From Thermobaculum terrenum ATCC BAA-798 (GTDB taxonomy: Bacteria; Chloroflexota; Chloroflexia; Thermobaculales; Thermobaculaceae), in assembly GCF_000025005.1 (NCBI RefSeq), contig NC_013526.1:372001-436000 (forward strand): 64,000 bases of DNA. The letters run 5' to 3'. The translations under genes were made by a program, and so were the position numbers. Below the pieces are notes generated by a model that saw only the letters and a list, made by a program, of their open reading frames with translations, searched no databases and was not told the origin of the DNA. Every line of letters begins with the position of its first letter. Within the stretch, counting starts at the first letter, position 1. Shown one piece after another: positions 1 to 8,400 of the stretch.

Positions 1-141
1 GTCCAGCAGGATGCTCTCCAGGAACTTGATGGGGATGTCCTGTGCCTCGGAGATCTGCTCTCCCTTCAGGGGCTGCGGCCAGCTGGCGGCCATCTCGATA
101 GCTGCTCGGAGCGCGTAATCCGCTCTGGCTGTGATGTGCAA
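1..141 (-). CDS. Rrf2 family transcriptional regulator (N-terminus, truncated by window edge)
   Basis: Only the first 47 residues are present. They read as the winged-helix N-terminus of Rrf2 proteins: MHITARADYALRAAIEMAA, then a helix around GEQISEAQDIPIKFLESIL. The start is TTG at 141-139, preceded by a GGGGGAAG ribosome-binding site. Rrf2 proteins are DNA-binding regulators; CymR controls cysteine and sulfur genes, and IscR and NsrR sense Fe-S or NO. The gene diverges from the ssu sulfonate operon, and a perfect palindrome lies between them, so a CymR-like role in sulfur control is inferred. The C-terminal half, where Fe-S ligands would be, lies outside the window. Confidence 0.85.
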   Translation of the reverse strand, partial: MHITARADYALRAAIEMAASWPQPLKGEQISEAQDIPIKFLESILLD

Positions 142-298
142 GTGTCTTCCCCCGCTGATAAGCTTTTTGCAATTTCTGCTTAGGCATTATAAGGGAAATT
201 TGCGTGCGAGGGGTTGATTCTCGCCTCGGTGACTGCTACCCTCTTAATGTCTACTAAGTCTACTAGATTAGTAGATAATATACGGGAGGTACGATACG
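142..298. promoter_or_regulatory. Divergent rrf2/ssuE promoter region with palindromic operator
   Basis: At 259-275 there is a perfect inverted repeat, TCTACTA-GAT-TAGTAGA. A further half-site TCTACTA at 250-256 forms a direct repeat with its left arm. The palindrome lies just upstream of the ssuE ribosome-binding site (GGGAGG), overlapping AT-rich sequence that could be its -10. On the minus strand a perfect TATAAT (complement of 186-191) is a likely -10 for the rrf2 gene. Dyads of this length and spacing resemble Rrf2 operators. Binding of the adjacent regulator is inference. Confidence 0.55.
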
Positions 299-868
299 AT
301 GCTTGATGTGGTCACGATAGCTGGCAGTCCCTCTGCACCCTCCCGCTCGGCGCAGGTGCTCGAGCTGGCGAGGGCCAGGCTGGAGGCCGAGGGGCTGCGG
401 TGTAGCTCCGTGGTGGTGCGCGACCTGGATCCCGCCGACCTGGTGTACGCCAGGCCGGATGGGCCCTCGGTGGCCGAGGCCATCGGGCTGGTGCAGGCCT
501 CCAGGGCGGTGATCATCGCCACGCCGGTGTACAAGGCCGCCTACTCGGGAGTGCTCAAGGCCTTCCTGGACCTGCTGCCGCCCGGCATCCTGGCGGACAA
601 GCCTGTGCTCCCCATCACCACCTCGGGCTCCCTGGCTCACTGCCTGGCGCTGGACTACGCGCTCAAGCCCGTGCTCTCGGCGCTGGGGGCCAGGCATGTG
701 CTGGCCGGGGTGTGCGTGCTCGACTCGCAGCTGGGTTGGCGCGAGGACGGCTCCATCACGCTGCACCCCGAGGTCGACGAGCGGCTGGAGGCCGCGCTCG
801 CGGCGCTGAGGGCCGCCATCCCCGCGCCATCTGCAATCCGTAGCAAGCAACTCAAAACCATAGCTTAG
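299..868 (+). CDS. ssuE: NADPH-dependent FMN reductase SsuE
   Basis: This 189-residue flavodoxin-like protein matches SsuE closely. It has the N-terminal FMN-phosphate loop VVTIAGSPSAPSRSAQ, the central IIATPVYKAAYSGVLKAFLDLLP and the DYALKPVLSALGA segment. SsuE supplies reduced FMN to the alkanesulfonate monooxygenase SsuD, so sulfite can be released from sulfonates under sulfate limitation. It is the first gene of a five-gene operon, followed 10 bases later by ssuA. ATG at 299 has a GGGAGG site 9 bases upstream. Confidence 0.95.
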   Translation: MLDVVTIAGSPSAPSRSAQVLELARARLEAEGLRCSSVVVRDLDPADLVYARPDGPSVAEAIGLVQASRAVIIATPVYKAAYSGVLKAFLDLLPPGILADKPVLPITTSGSLAHCLALDYALKPVLSALGARHVLAGVCVLDSQLGWREDGSITLHPEVDERLEAALAALRAAIPAPSAIRSKQLKTIA

Positions 869-878
869 GAGCATCGAT

Positions 879-1862
879 ATGAGCAGGATAATCTATAGTT
901 GGTTGTTGTTCCCCCTGATCCTTGGCCTCGTGCTCGCCGGCTGCGGCGAGAGCGCCCTGAGCTCCGACTCGGGCAGCTCCGGCGGGGGCAAGGTAGTGCG
1001 CATAGGCTACCAGAAGGGATCCTCCTCCCTGCTGGTGCTTAAGTCCCAGGGCACCCTGGAGAAGGACCTCAAGCAGCTGGGCTACACCCTCCAGTGGACG
1101 GAGTTTCAGGCGGGACCGCCCTTGCTGGAGGCGCTGGGAGCCGGCAGCATAGACTTCGGCACGACCGGCGCACCTCCCCCGATCTTCGCCCAGGCAGCTG
1201 GGGCCGACCTGGTGTACGTGGCCGCCACCAAGCCCTCTCCCAAGACGCAGGCGATCCTCGTGCCGAAGACCTCGGACATCAAGTCCGTGGCCGACCTGAA
1301 GGGCAAGAAGGTGGCGGTGCAGAAGGGCTCTAGCGCCCACGCGCTGCTGGTGCAGGCCCTCGAGAAGGCGGGGCTCAAGTACAGCGACATCCAGCCGGTG
1401 TACCTGGCGCCATCGGACGCCAAGGCCGCCTTCGAGGGCGGGAGCGTGGACGCCTGGTCCATCTGGGATCCCTACTACGCCATGGAGGTCGCCGAGACCG
1501 GCGCGCGCGTGATAGCCGATGGTGAGTCCGCGGGCCTGGCCAACAGATCCTTCTACCTGGCGTCCCGCAAGTTCGCCACGGAGCACAAGGACGCCGTGGA
1601 CGCCATCCTGAAGGCCCTGGAGGGTGCTGAGGGCTGGTCGGAGGCGCACCGGGACGAGGTGGCCAAGCTGGTGTCCTCCCAGACCGGGGTGGACGAGGCC
1701 GTGCAGCGCGAGGTGGAGCACCGCCGGGTATACGGCATAATCCCGGTCAGCGACGACATCGTGCGGGAGCAGCAGGAGCTGGCCGACCTGTTCTACAGCT
1801 TGGGACTGATCCCGAAGAAGATCAACGTCAGGGACGCGGTGCTCCCTGAGTACCAGCATTAG
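879..1862 (+). CDS. ssuA: Aliphatic sulfonate ABC transporter substrate-binding lipoprotein SsuA
   Basis: 327 residues. The N-terminus is a lipoprotein signal with lipobox LAGC and lipidated cysteine at about residue 22, consistent with membrane anchoring in a bacterium using lipoprotein binding proteins. The mature part is an SsuA/NMT1-like fold: VRIGYQKGSSSLLVLKSQG at the start, then EALGAGSIDFGTTGAPPPIFAQAAGADLVYVA and the DAWSIWDPYYA segment. It delivers sulfonates to the SsuC/SsuB transporter encoded downstream. Length and motifs are normal for the family; exact ligand range cannot be read from sequence. Confidence 0.93.
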   Translation: MSRIIYSWLLFPLILGLVLAGCGESALSSDSGSSGGGKVVRIGYQKGSSSLLVLKSQGTLEKDLKQLGYTLQWTEFQAGPPLLEALGAGSIDFGTTGAPPPIFAQAAGADLVYVAATKPSPKTQAILVPKTSDIKSVADLKGKKVAVQKGSSAHALLVQALEKAGLKYSDIQPVYLAPSDAKAAFEGGSVDAWSIWDPYYAMEVAETGARVIADGESAGLANRSFYLASRKFATEHKDAVDAILKALEGAEGWSEAHRDEVAKLVSSQTGVDEAVQREVEHRRVYGIIPVSDDIVREQQELADLFYSLGLIPKKINVRDAVLPEYQH

Positions 1863-1889
1863 GCACTAAGACGGAAAGGAGAGATCGCG

Positions 1890-3044
1890 ATGAACGTGTT
1901 CTGGTTCATACCTACTGGTGGAGACGGGAGATACTTGGGCACCTCCTATCTGGGGAGGGCATCCAACTTCGACTACCTCAAGCAGATCGCGCAGGCGGTG
2001 GACGCCCTGGGGTACGAGGGGGCCCTCCTGCCTACGGGCGCCAACTGCGAGGACGCCTGGATAGTGGCCTCCTCCCTCATACCCCTCACGAGGCGCATGA
2101 AGTTCTTGGTGGCTGTGCGCCCGGGGCTGATATCGCCCACGCTGGCCGCTCGCATGGCCGCCACCTTCGACCGGGTGTCCGGGGGGCGCCTGCTGATCAA
2201 CGTCGTGACCGGTGGCAACCCGCAGGAGCTGGCCGGGGACGGCCTGCATCTGGACCACGATGAGCGCTATGAGGTCACGGACGAGTTCCTGACCGTGTGG
2301 CGGTCGATCATGAGCGGGAACACGGTGGACTTCGAGGGGAAGCACATCAAGGTGAAGGGAGGCCGGTTGCTGTTCCCGCCCGTGCAGGCGCCCTACCCAC
2401 CCCTGTACTTCGGAGGCTCCTCGCCGGTGGCCCAGCAGGTGGCTGCCAAGCACGTGGACATGTACCTCAGCTGGGGCGAGCCGCCGGAGCAGTTGGCCGA
2501 GAAGATCTCCGCCGTGCGTCAGCAGGCGTGGGAGCAGGGCAGGTCGGTGCGCTTCGGGATCCGGATGCACGTCATCGTGCGCGAGACCGAGGAGGAGGCC
2601 TGGGAGGCGGCCGAGCGGCTGATCTCCAAGCTGGACGACGACACCGTCGCCCGCGCGCAGGAGGTGTTCGCGCAGATGGACTCCCACGGCCAACACCGGA
2701 TGGCGGCCCTGCACAACGGCCGGAGGGATAACCTGCGGATAGGCCCCAACCTGTGGGCCGGCGTGGGCCTGGTGCGCGGCGGCGCCGGGACCGCCCTGGT
2801 GGGTAGCCCGGAGCAGGTGGTGGAGCGGATGCGCGAGTACGAGGCGCTGGGGGTGGACACCTTCATCTTCTCCGGCTACCCACACCTGGAGGAGGCGCAC
2901 AGGTTCGCGGAGCTGGTGTTCCCGCTGCTCGGCCTGCACAAGCGCCTGGAGGGCTACAACTACACCAACTACTACGGCCCCATCGGCGAGATCGTGGCCG
3001 AGGGCGGGCTCATCCGCAACGGTGGCCGGGAGGTGAAGAGATGA
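1890..3044 (+). CDS. ssuD: FMNH2-dependent alkanesulfonate monooxygenase SsuD
   Basis: 384 residues, close to the 381 of E. coli SsuD and collinear throughout. It has [15 protein letters not shown], the conserved cysteine in TGANCEDAW (Cys53, matching Cys54 of the E. coli enzyme), [34 protein letters not shown] and [18 protein letters not shown]. It is a TIM-barrel luciferase-like enzyme that uses FMNH2 from SsuE and O2 to cleave C-S bonds, giving an aldehyde and sulfite. Its last bases overlap the ssuC start by four (ATGA), indicating translational coupling. Confidence 0.95.
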   Translation: MNVFWFIPTGGDGRYLGTSYLGRASNFDYLKQIAQAVDALGYEGALLPTGANCEDAWIVASSLIPLTRRMKFLVAVRPGLISPTLAARMAATFDRVSGGRLLINVVTGGNPQELAGDGLHLDHDERYEVTDEFLTVWRSIMSGNTVDFEGKHIKVKGGRLLFPPVQAPYPPLYFGGSSPVAQQVAAKHVDMYLSWGEPPEQLAEKISAVRQQAWEQGRSVRFGIRMHVIVRETEEEAWEAAERLISKLDDDTVARAQEVFAQMDSHGQHRMAALHNGRRDNLRIGPNLWAGVGLVRGGAGTALVGSPEQVVERMREYEALGVDTFIFSGYPHLEEAHRFAELVFPLLGLHKRLEGYNYTNYYGPIGEIVAEGGLIRNGGREVKR

Positions 3045-3820
3045 TCAGGGCTCTTCGAGGCAGGCTGTCGGCCTTCTCCGGCTGGGCCGTGCCCGTGGTG
3101 CTCCTGCTGGTCTGGGAGGCTCTGGGCTGGGCGGGCGTCCTGCCCGCCCGCATCCTCCCGCCGCCTTCCAGGGTGCTGCTGGCCGCGTGGAAGCTGCTGG
3201 AGAGCGGGCAGCTGGTCAACGACATGGCGGTGAGCGCTCGCCGCGCTCTGTTGGGCTTCGCCCTAGGGGGCGGTCTGGGGTTCGTCCTGGGGGTGGTCAA
3301 CGGCCTGTCGAGCACCCTCTCTCGCCTGCTGGACAGCACCCTGCAGATGATCAGGAACATCCCGCACCTGGCGCTCATCCCCCTCGTGATCCTGTGGTTC
3401 GGTATAGGGGAGCAGGGCAAGCTGTTCCTCGTGGCTGAGGGGGTGCTGTTCCCGGTATACGTCAACACCTACCACGGGATCAGGAACGTGGACTCGGGGC
3501 TCCTTGAGATGGGGCAGGTGTACGGCCTGTCGCGCTGGGAGGTGTTCCGCGATATCGTGCTTCCCGGGGCGCTGCCCTCGATCCTCGTCGGCGTGCGCTA
3601 CGCGCTGGGCGTGATGTGGCTGACGCTGATCGTGGCGGAGACGATCGCTGCCAGCTCGGGCATAGGCTACATCACGATGCAGGCCAGGGAGTTCATGCAG
3701 ACCGATGTGCTGGTGATGGGCATACTGCTGTATGCCGCCCTGGGGAAGCTGGCCGACACGGTCGCTAGGTTGCTGGAGAGGCAGATGCTGCGCTGGCATC
3801 CGGCCTATCAGAAGGCTTAG
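3041..3820 (+). CDS. ssuC: Aliphatic sulfonate ABC transporter permease SsuC
   Basis: 259 residues with about six hydrophobic segments. The BPD-type permease cytoplasmic loop is around [20 protein letters not shown] (EAA-like loop contacting the ATPase). The N-terminus ([34 protein letters not shown]) and [20 protein letters not shown] are typical of SsuC/TauC permeases. It forms the inner-membrane channel with SsuB energising and SsuA delivering substrate. The start overlaps the ssuD stop by four bases and ssuB follows after 12. Confidence 0.93.
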   Translation: MIRALRGRLSAFSGWAVPVVLLLVWEALGWAGVLPARILPPPSRVLLAAWKLLESGQLVNDMAVSARRALLGFALGGGLGFVLGVVNGLSSTLSRLLDSTLQMIRNIPHLALIPLVILWFGIGEQGKLFLVAEGVLFPVYVNTYHGIRNVDSGLLEMGQVYGLSRWEVFRDIVLPGALPSILVGVRYALGVMWLTLIVAETIAASSGIGYITMQAREFMQTDVLVMGILLYAALGKLADTVARLLERQMLRWHPAYQKA

Positions 3821-3832
3821 GAGGTATCGGAG

Positions 3833-4636
3833 ATGAGTACTGTGGACTACGGCGCCTGGATCAGGGTACAGGGGCTCCGCAAGCGGTTCGGGCGCAACGA
3901 GGTGCTGAAGGGGCTGGACCTGGAGGTGGAGCCCGGACAGTTCGTGGCGATAGTGGGCCGCAGCGGCTGCGGCAAGAGCACGCTGCTTCGGTTGCTGTCG
4001 GGCCTGGAGGCGCCCGATGAGGGCTGGATCGAGATCAACGGCCGGCCATTGAGCGGCAGGAACCCCGCCGCCAGGGTGATGTTCCAGGACGCCAGGCTCT
4101 TGCCCTGGAAGAGGGTGCTGGATAACGTGGCCCTGGGCCGCAGGGATGCTCCCCTGGAGGAGGCGAGGGCGATGCTGAGGCACGTGGGGCTGGCCGGCAG
4201 GGAGCGCGACTGGCCCGCCCAGCTGTCGGGCGGCCAGAAGCAGCGCGTGGCGCTCGCCCGCGCCCTGCTCTCGCATCCTGCTATGCTGCTGCTCGATGAG
4301 CCCCTGGGGGCCCTGGACGCCCTCACGCGCATCGAGATGCAGGGGCTGGTGGAGTCGCTCTGGTGGCGAGGCCGCTTCACGGCCATCATGGTGACGCACG
4401 ACGTGGAGGAGGCCGTGGCTCTCGCCGACCGCGTGGTGCTGCTGGAGCACGGCAGGGTGGCCCTCGACGAGTGGGTGGACCTGGATCGCCCCCGCAAGAG
4501 GGGCGACCAGCGATTCGGGGCCATCAAGGAGAGGCTGTTGTCCCGCGTCATGCAGGGCGGGGCTGTGGACCAGCCCGCCGGCTCGGAGGACTCCCTGCCC
4601 GTGGAGAAGGTGGCGGTCAGCCTAGGCAGCTCGTAG
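3833..4636 (+). CDS. ssuB: Aliphatic sulfonate ABC transporter ATP-binding protein SsuB
   Basis: 267 residues. Walker A is GRSGCGKST, the Q-loop region is [11 protein letters not shown], the signature is LSGGQKQR, Walker B is LLLDEP and the switch histidine lies in [19 protein letters not shown] and the short C-terminus are typical of SsuB/TauB/NrtD ATPases. It is the last gene of ssuEADCB. A GC-rich palindrome follows between it and the convergent gene at 4695. Confidence 0.93.
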   Translation: MSTVDYGAWIRVQGLRKRFGRNEVLKGLDLEVEPGQFVAIVGRSGCGKSTLLRLLSGLEAPDEGWIEINGRPLSGRNPAARVMFQDARLLPWKRVLDNVALGRRDAPLEEARAMLRHVGLAGRERDWPAQLSGGQKQRVALARALLSHPAMLLLDEPLGALDALTRIEMQGLVESLWWRGRFTAIMVTHDVEEAVALADRVVLLEHGRVALDEWVDLDRPRKRGDQRFGAIKERLLSRVMQGGAVDQPAGSEDSLPVEKVAVSLGSS

Positions 4637-4675
4637 GGGTTTCCCCCCTTGTCCCCTCAGCTGCCGACCGTGGAG

Positions 4676-4695
4676 GGGAGGGCTCGAGCCCTCCC
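4676..4695. terminator. Bidirectional hairpin between ssuB and the epimerase-like gene
   Basis: A perfect 20-base palindrome, GGGAGGGCTC joined directly to its complement, lies between two convergent genes and touches the stop codon of the minus-strand gene. There is no long T-run on either side. A near-identical CTCGAG-centred hairpin ends rpsD at 36612. Confidence 0.6.
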
Positions 4696-5759
4696 TACTC
4701 CCCTATCTCCCGCTCGAACGCCTGTACTTCCTCCACCGAGGTCAGCGCTCCTATCTCCAGGTAGTAATCGACCTCTTCCCCGGGCTGCAGGAACCTCAGC
4801 CTGCCCTCCTCGCGGAGCACGTGGCGAGGGGTCTCCCAGTAGTTGGCCGGCTCGAGCGCGCAGACGTAGTCCCTGGCGCCCATCATCTTCCATTGCGCCA
4901 GGCAAGGCAGCTCGGCCGCGCGGTACCTGATGAACGCCCCGAAGCCCAGCTGCCGGTTGACTATGGCCGCGCGCACCATGCCATCGGCGCCCACGCGCGG
5001 CTGGTGGAAGAACACCTGCTCGCGGAAGTCCGCCTGTGGGGCCTCGAAGAGGTGCCAGCGGTCCACGCCAGCCCTCGCGTCCTCGTCCCTGGGCCGCACG
5101 GCCTCGTCCGCCAGCAGCACCTCGGAGTCGGGGCTGACCACCGGGAACCCGAAGTTGCAGTGGTAGAGGATCATGTGGGGCGTGGGGCGGTAGCCGTCGT
5201 TGCGCACCCTGTCGTGGATGGCCAGGTGGTTGGCTCCCAGGCGGGTGGAGATGGTCCGCTCCAGGGTGAGGTACTCCCCGAACAGGACGGCCTGACGGGT
5301 CACGCCCGTGAGCTCGAGGGTGTAATCATCGCCCTGCCAGCCCTCACGGACTTGGCAGCTGCTCGCCGCGCAGTGGGAGATGCGCCCGTGCAGCCCCAGC
5401 TCCTCCCCCTGGTCCACCTCGGGGTGCCCGAAGTGCGTGAGCCCGCAGGTCGTGACCAGCCCCCCTCCGAACGTGCGCGCCCAGCCGTCGCCCCGGGGCT
5501 CGTAGAGCGCTGGTCCTCCCAGCGCCGGGTGCAGCCAGGCGAGGGGCCTGCCCGCGTGCTCCGCAAGCCATATATCCATGGCGCGGTCGAGCAGCACCTG
5601 GAACTCGAACCCGGAGCCCGTCCGCACCGTCGCCACCCGCATCCCCCGAGCCCTGCCGTCCGTGAGCTCCCCGAGCTGGATCCCCGCCAGTTGGAACATG
5701 TAGCCCGTCATCCTCTCGAGCTCGTCCTTGGAGTATTGCTTCCCGTACAGCTGAGTCAT
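4695..5759 (-). CDS. Aldose 1-epimerase family protein (DUF4432-like)
   Basis: 354 residues. The galactose-mutarotase-like beta-sandwich family is recognised from GSGFEFQVLLDRAMDIWLAEHAGRPLAWLHP, FGGGLVTTCGLTHFGHP, LHGRISH, LYHCNFGFPVVS and CALEPANYW. DUF4432 proteins resemble aldose epimerases and often sit in sugar-catabolism clusters, but their reactions are mostly undefined. Start ATG at 5759 has a strong AAGGAGGGAGG site. It stands alone, convergent to the ssu operon, with no sugar gene directly beside it, so the substrate is unknown. Confidence 0.8.
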   Translation of the reverse strand: MTQLYGKQYSKDELERMTGYMFQLAGIQLGELTDGRARGMRVATVRTGSGFEFQVLLDRAMDIWLAEHAGRPLAWLHPALGGPALYEPRGDGWARTFGGGLVTTCGLTHFGHPEVDQGEELGLHGRISHCAASSCQVREGWQGDDYTLELTGVTRQAVLFGEYLTLERTISTRLGANHLAIHDRVRNDGYRPTPHMILYHCNFGFPVVSPDSEVLLADEAVRPRDEDARAGVDRWHLFEAPQADFREQVFFHQPRVGADGMVRAAIVNRQLGFGAFIRYRAAELPCLAQWKMMGARDYVCALEPANYWETPRHVLREEGRLRFLQPGEEVDYYLEIGALTSVEEVQAFEREIGE

Positions 5760-5889
5760 GAGCCTCCCTCCTTGTGTGATGTGGATCGCGCGCAGCCTGA
5801 TGATACCACAATGCGGTGGGAGGGAGGCCAGGGCGCTGGCCCCGAGGTAACTGGGGGAGTCAGCGGACCCTGGGCGGGCTTGCCGGGGC

Positions 5890-6195
5890 TTATATCAGGC
5901 CGGCGCGGGCCAGCGCCCACTCCAGCTCGCCCAGGGTCGGTTCCACGAGCACCTCGCCGGCGACCGACACCGTGGGGTGGCTCACGTACCCACCGGTCAG
6001 CCAGGCTACCCTCCGGGCTGCCGCGGGGTCGAGGTCCAGGTCCACGTACTCGTAGGGGATGCCCAGCCGATCAAGGAACCTCCGGACTATCTGCGTGGCG
6101 GCGCACCAGCGGGTGCCGTACACCACCACGGGCGCCGCCGCGGGGGAGGACACCACCCCGAAGGGGCTGCGTCTCTGATAGGGCGCTCCGATCAT
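5890..6195 (-). CDS. Glutaredoxin-like thiol-disulfide protein with a CxxT active site
   Basis: 101 residues with a thioredoxin fold. The motif YGTRWCAATQIVRRFLDRLGIPYEYVDLD holds a single cysteine (Cys31) in a CAAT arrangement, followed by the cis-Pro segment SHPTVSVAG and a C-terminal LVEPTLGELEWAL helix. CxxC would be usual for dithiol glutaredoxins or mycoredoxins; the lone cysteine suggests monothiol chemistry. It starts 13 bases after the stop of the peroxiredoxin on the same strand and is probably co-transcribed with it, which makes it a candidate reductant. That partnership is inferred. Confidence 0.8.
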   Translation of the reverse strand: MIGAPYQRRSPFGVVSSPAAAPVVVYGTRWCAATQIVRRFLDRLGIPYEYVDLDLDPAAARRVAWLTGGYVSHPTVSVAGEVLVEPTLGELEWALARAGLI

Positions 6196-6208
6196 CGGCG
6201 TTACCTCC

Positions 6209-6946
6209 TCACGCTACGGTGGTGGGCGCGGGCGCCGGCAACCCGGTTATCTCGGACAGCACCTGGTACAGCTCGTAGATATCGGGGATCATGTCCAGCC
6301 TGGGAGAGACGTGGGCGTAGCGGATGATGCCCTCCGGGTCCACCACGTACAGGGCGCGCTCGGAGAAGCCGTCCGGCTCGCGGTAGACCTGGTACAGACG
6401 CGCGACCTCCCCCTTGGGCTCGAAGTCCGCGAGTAGCGGGAACTGTAGCCCCCTCACGGCTGCCCAGGCACCGTGACAGTAGATGGAGTCGACCGATATG
6501 CCCAGGATCTGCGCACCGAAGCGTTCGAACTCCGAAATCTCCGCCTGGTAGAGCGAAAGCTGGTCGGAGCAGGTAGGACTCCAGTCGAGTGGGTAGAACA
6601 CCAGCACCACGGGTCTGCCTCGGAAGTTGCTCAGCGTAACGGGCTCGTTGTTGGGGTCCCGCAGGGTGAAGTCAGGTGCCGGCGTGCCTACGGGTAGCGG
6701 TTCACAGATCGCCTCACCTCGCATCTCGGGCGCGGTCTTGTAGAGGGATGCTATATCTTCTAAGGTCAGCTCCGAGGGAGATCTACTGGCCAGCGCACTG
6801 CCCGAGAAGCTCCTCCACACCTCCTGGATCATGCCGTGGAGGACAGATATCGCTTCCTTCTCGGGGGAGTCGGGGATGCTCTCGGCCAGTGCCATGAACC
6901 GCTGTTCCAGGTCGTTGAGTCGGCGAGCATACCTTTGTCCGGGCAT
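6209..6946 (-). CDS. Peroxiredoxin (AhpC/TSA family) with N-terminal extension
   Basis: 245 residues. The C-terminal part is a peroxiredoxin: VGTPAPDFTLRDPNNEPVTLSNFRGRPVVLVFYPLDWSPTC, with the peroxidatic cysteine at about residue 126 and a second cysteine near 157 (SIYCHGAWA). The PLDWSPTCSDQLSLYQ form is close to the usual PxxxTxxC. An extra helical N-terminal region of about 85 residues is not part of the standard 150-200 residue domain. The enzyme would reduce peroxides. It forms a pair with the downstream glutaredoxin-like gene. Confidence 0.88.
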   Translation of the reverse strand: MPGQRYARRLNDLEQRFMALAESIPDSPEKEAISVLHGMIQEVWRSFSGSALASRSPSELTLEDIASLYKTAPEMRGEAICEPLPVGTPAPDFTLRDPNNEPVTLSNFRGRPVVLVFYPLDWSPTCSDQLSLYQAEISEFERFGAQILGISVDSIYCHGAWAAVRGLQFPLLADFEPKGEVARLYQVYREPDGFSERALYVVDPEGIIRYAHVSPRLDMIPDIYELYQVLSEITGLPAPAPTTVA

Positions 6947-7040
6947 AGTTCACCTCCTGCACATCGATCTGGTTTGTGGGACGTGCTAGTAGGTACGCAG
7001 CAGCATCTATGCCAGGTGAGCGTCGAGTGCGGGCCGAGGG

Positions 7041-7472
7041 CTATCGCCTACGCAGCAGCCAGCTAAGGAGGGCGAACGTGGCTCCCAGGGCAGTACCGAG
7101 GGCCAACGCCCTGGGAGTGTCGAGCAGCACGCGTGAGCCCTCTTCTAGCTTAGTCTCTCCAGAGAGGATTATGCCCACGAAGCCCTGCTCGATCTCCGCC
7201 TCTGAAGCTATAACAAGGGCACTGCCCCCTTGCTCTATCTCCGTTTCTCCTCCCGAGATGATCACTGCGGCTCCGCCACCTTGGATCTCGGTGTTGCCTC
7301 CGGAGATCAATACAGCTCCTCCGCCTCCCCGAACGGACATGTTGCCCTGCGAGATTATGGCGGCAGCTCCCCCACCGTTGATCTCTACGTGCTCGCCCTG
7401 CACGGTCCCGGAGATGGGAGGGGAGGTGCGCTTGGACTGCTGGCTTGCCTGTTGCTGATCTGATGGTTGCAA
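7041..7472 (-). CDS. Small tail-anchored repeat protein (predicted beta-solenoid), function unknown
   Basis: 143 residues starting at TTG (GGAGGCAGAGA upstream). After a polar Gln/Ser-rich N-terminus the protein is built of about six tandem repeats of 14-16 residues with pattern G-N/E-T-E-I-x-G-G-G-A-x-x-I-I-S-G (residues about 25-115). It then has a hydrophobic helix (ALALGTALGATFALLSWLL) and a terminal RRR. The alternation of small and branched residues is what a short beta-solenoid would show; the C-terminal helix would anchor it in the membrane. I recognise no named family. It lies between the cox-like genes and the peroxiredoxin pair on the same strand. Confidence 0.7.
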   Translation of the reverse strand: MQPSDQQQASQQSKRTSPPISGTVQGEHVEINGGGAAAIISQGNMSVRGGGGAVLISGGNTEIQGGGAAVIISGGETEIEQGGSALVIASEAEIEQGFVGIILSGETKLEEGSRVLLDTPRALALGTALGATFALLSWLLRRR

Positions 7473-7491
7473 TCTCTGCCTCCTTGGGGTG

Positions 7492-7515
7492 TGGGCTGGG
7501 GGATCCCCCAGCCCA
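7492..7515 (-). terminator. Hairpin after the medium-subunit gene
   Basis: A perfect 24-base palindrome (TGGGCTGGGGGA and its complement) lies in the 52-base gap between the hydroxylase medium-subunit gene and the repeat-protein gene. It sits directly before the latter's ribosome-binding site. There is no T-run, so it may reduce read-through or mask the downstream site rather than terminate fully. Confidence 0.45.
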
Positions 7516-7524
7516 GGGTGAGGA

Positions 7525-8391
7525 TTAGGGCAGTCTGGCGAGGGCGTCCATTATCGCTCGCCGGGTGTAGACCTTGACTAGCTGGGCGCGATACTCCTCC
7601 GAAGCAAAGATATCGCCCAGGAACTCCATGTCACTGCCGGCCAACTCGGAGGCGTCCCTTACCGTGCTCTCGTTGAGCTGCTGGCCCCTGAGGGCGTCCT
7701 CCACCTCGGTCGCCCTCCTGGCGAAGGGCCCAGCACCGGTGATGCCGATACGGCAGTCGGCGCATCTGCCGGCCTCGTCCAGGGTCACCACTGCCGCTAC
7801 GCCCACTACGGCGTAGCCCGAGGCGGGATGCCTGAACTTCTGATAGGACATGCCGACTTTCCCAGCAGGCACCGGCAGGTCAATCTGCGTGAGCAGCTCT
7901 CCGGGTTCAAGGGCGGTGGTGAGCAGGTCGACGAAGAACTCCTCCGCGGGTATGGTGCGCTCACCATCGGGGCCCCGCACGTGCATGGTGGCCCCCAGCG
8001 CCAACGCCACGGCCGGCCAGTCGCCCGCGGGGTCCGCGTGGGCCAGGGAACCCCCGAAGGTGCCGCGGTTGCGCACCATCGGGTCACCTATGACCTTGGC
8101 GGCCTGCGGCATGATCGGCAGGGCGTCCGACAGCTCCTCGCTGAACTCGATCATGCGGTGAGTGGTGGTCGCCCCTATGGTCACCGTACCGTTGGAGCGG
8201 TTTATCCCCCGCAGCTCGGGTATGCGCCCGATGTCGATCAGCGCCGATGGTGTGGCAAGGCGTAGCTTCATCAGTGGGATGAGGCTGTGGCCGCCGGCGA
8301 GCACCTTGCCGTCCTCGGCGTGTTCTCTTAGCAGTTGGATCGCCTCGTCCAGGCTCTGGGGTGCGTAGTAGTCGAACTCGGCGGGTATCAT
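7525..8391 (-). CDS. Molybdenum hydroxylase FAD-binding medium subunit (CoxM/XdhB type)
   Basis: 288 residues of the FAD_binding_5/CO_deh_flav_C fold. It opens with IPAEFDYYAPQSLDEAIQLL and has the two FAD-pyrophosphate motifs AGGHSLIPLMKLRL and TIGATTTH, then MVRNRGTFGGSLAHADPAGDWPAV. The subunit passes electrons from the Fe-S subunit to the acceptor. It is the third gene of a set transcribed in the order small, large, medium, with 9 bases between the large-subunit stop and its start. The substrate of the complex cannot be set from this subunit. Confidence 0.92.
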   Translation of the reverse strand: MIPAEFDYYAPQSLDEAIQLLREHAEDGKVLAGGHSLIPLMKLRLATPSALIDIGRIPELRGINRSNGTVTIGATTTHRMIEFSEELSDALPIMPQAAKVIGDPMVRNRGTFGGSLAHADPAGDWPAVALALGATMHVRGPDGERTIPAEEFFVDLLTTALEPGELLTQIDLPVPAGKVGMSYQKFRHPASGYAVVGVAAVVTLDEAGRCADCRIGITGAGPFARRATEVEDALRGQQLNESTVRDASELAGSDMEFLGDIFASEEYRAQLVKVYTRRAIMDALARLP

Positions 8392-8400
8392 CTTCTCCTC

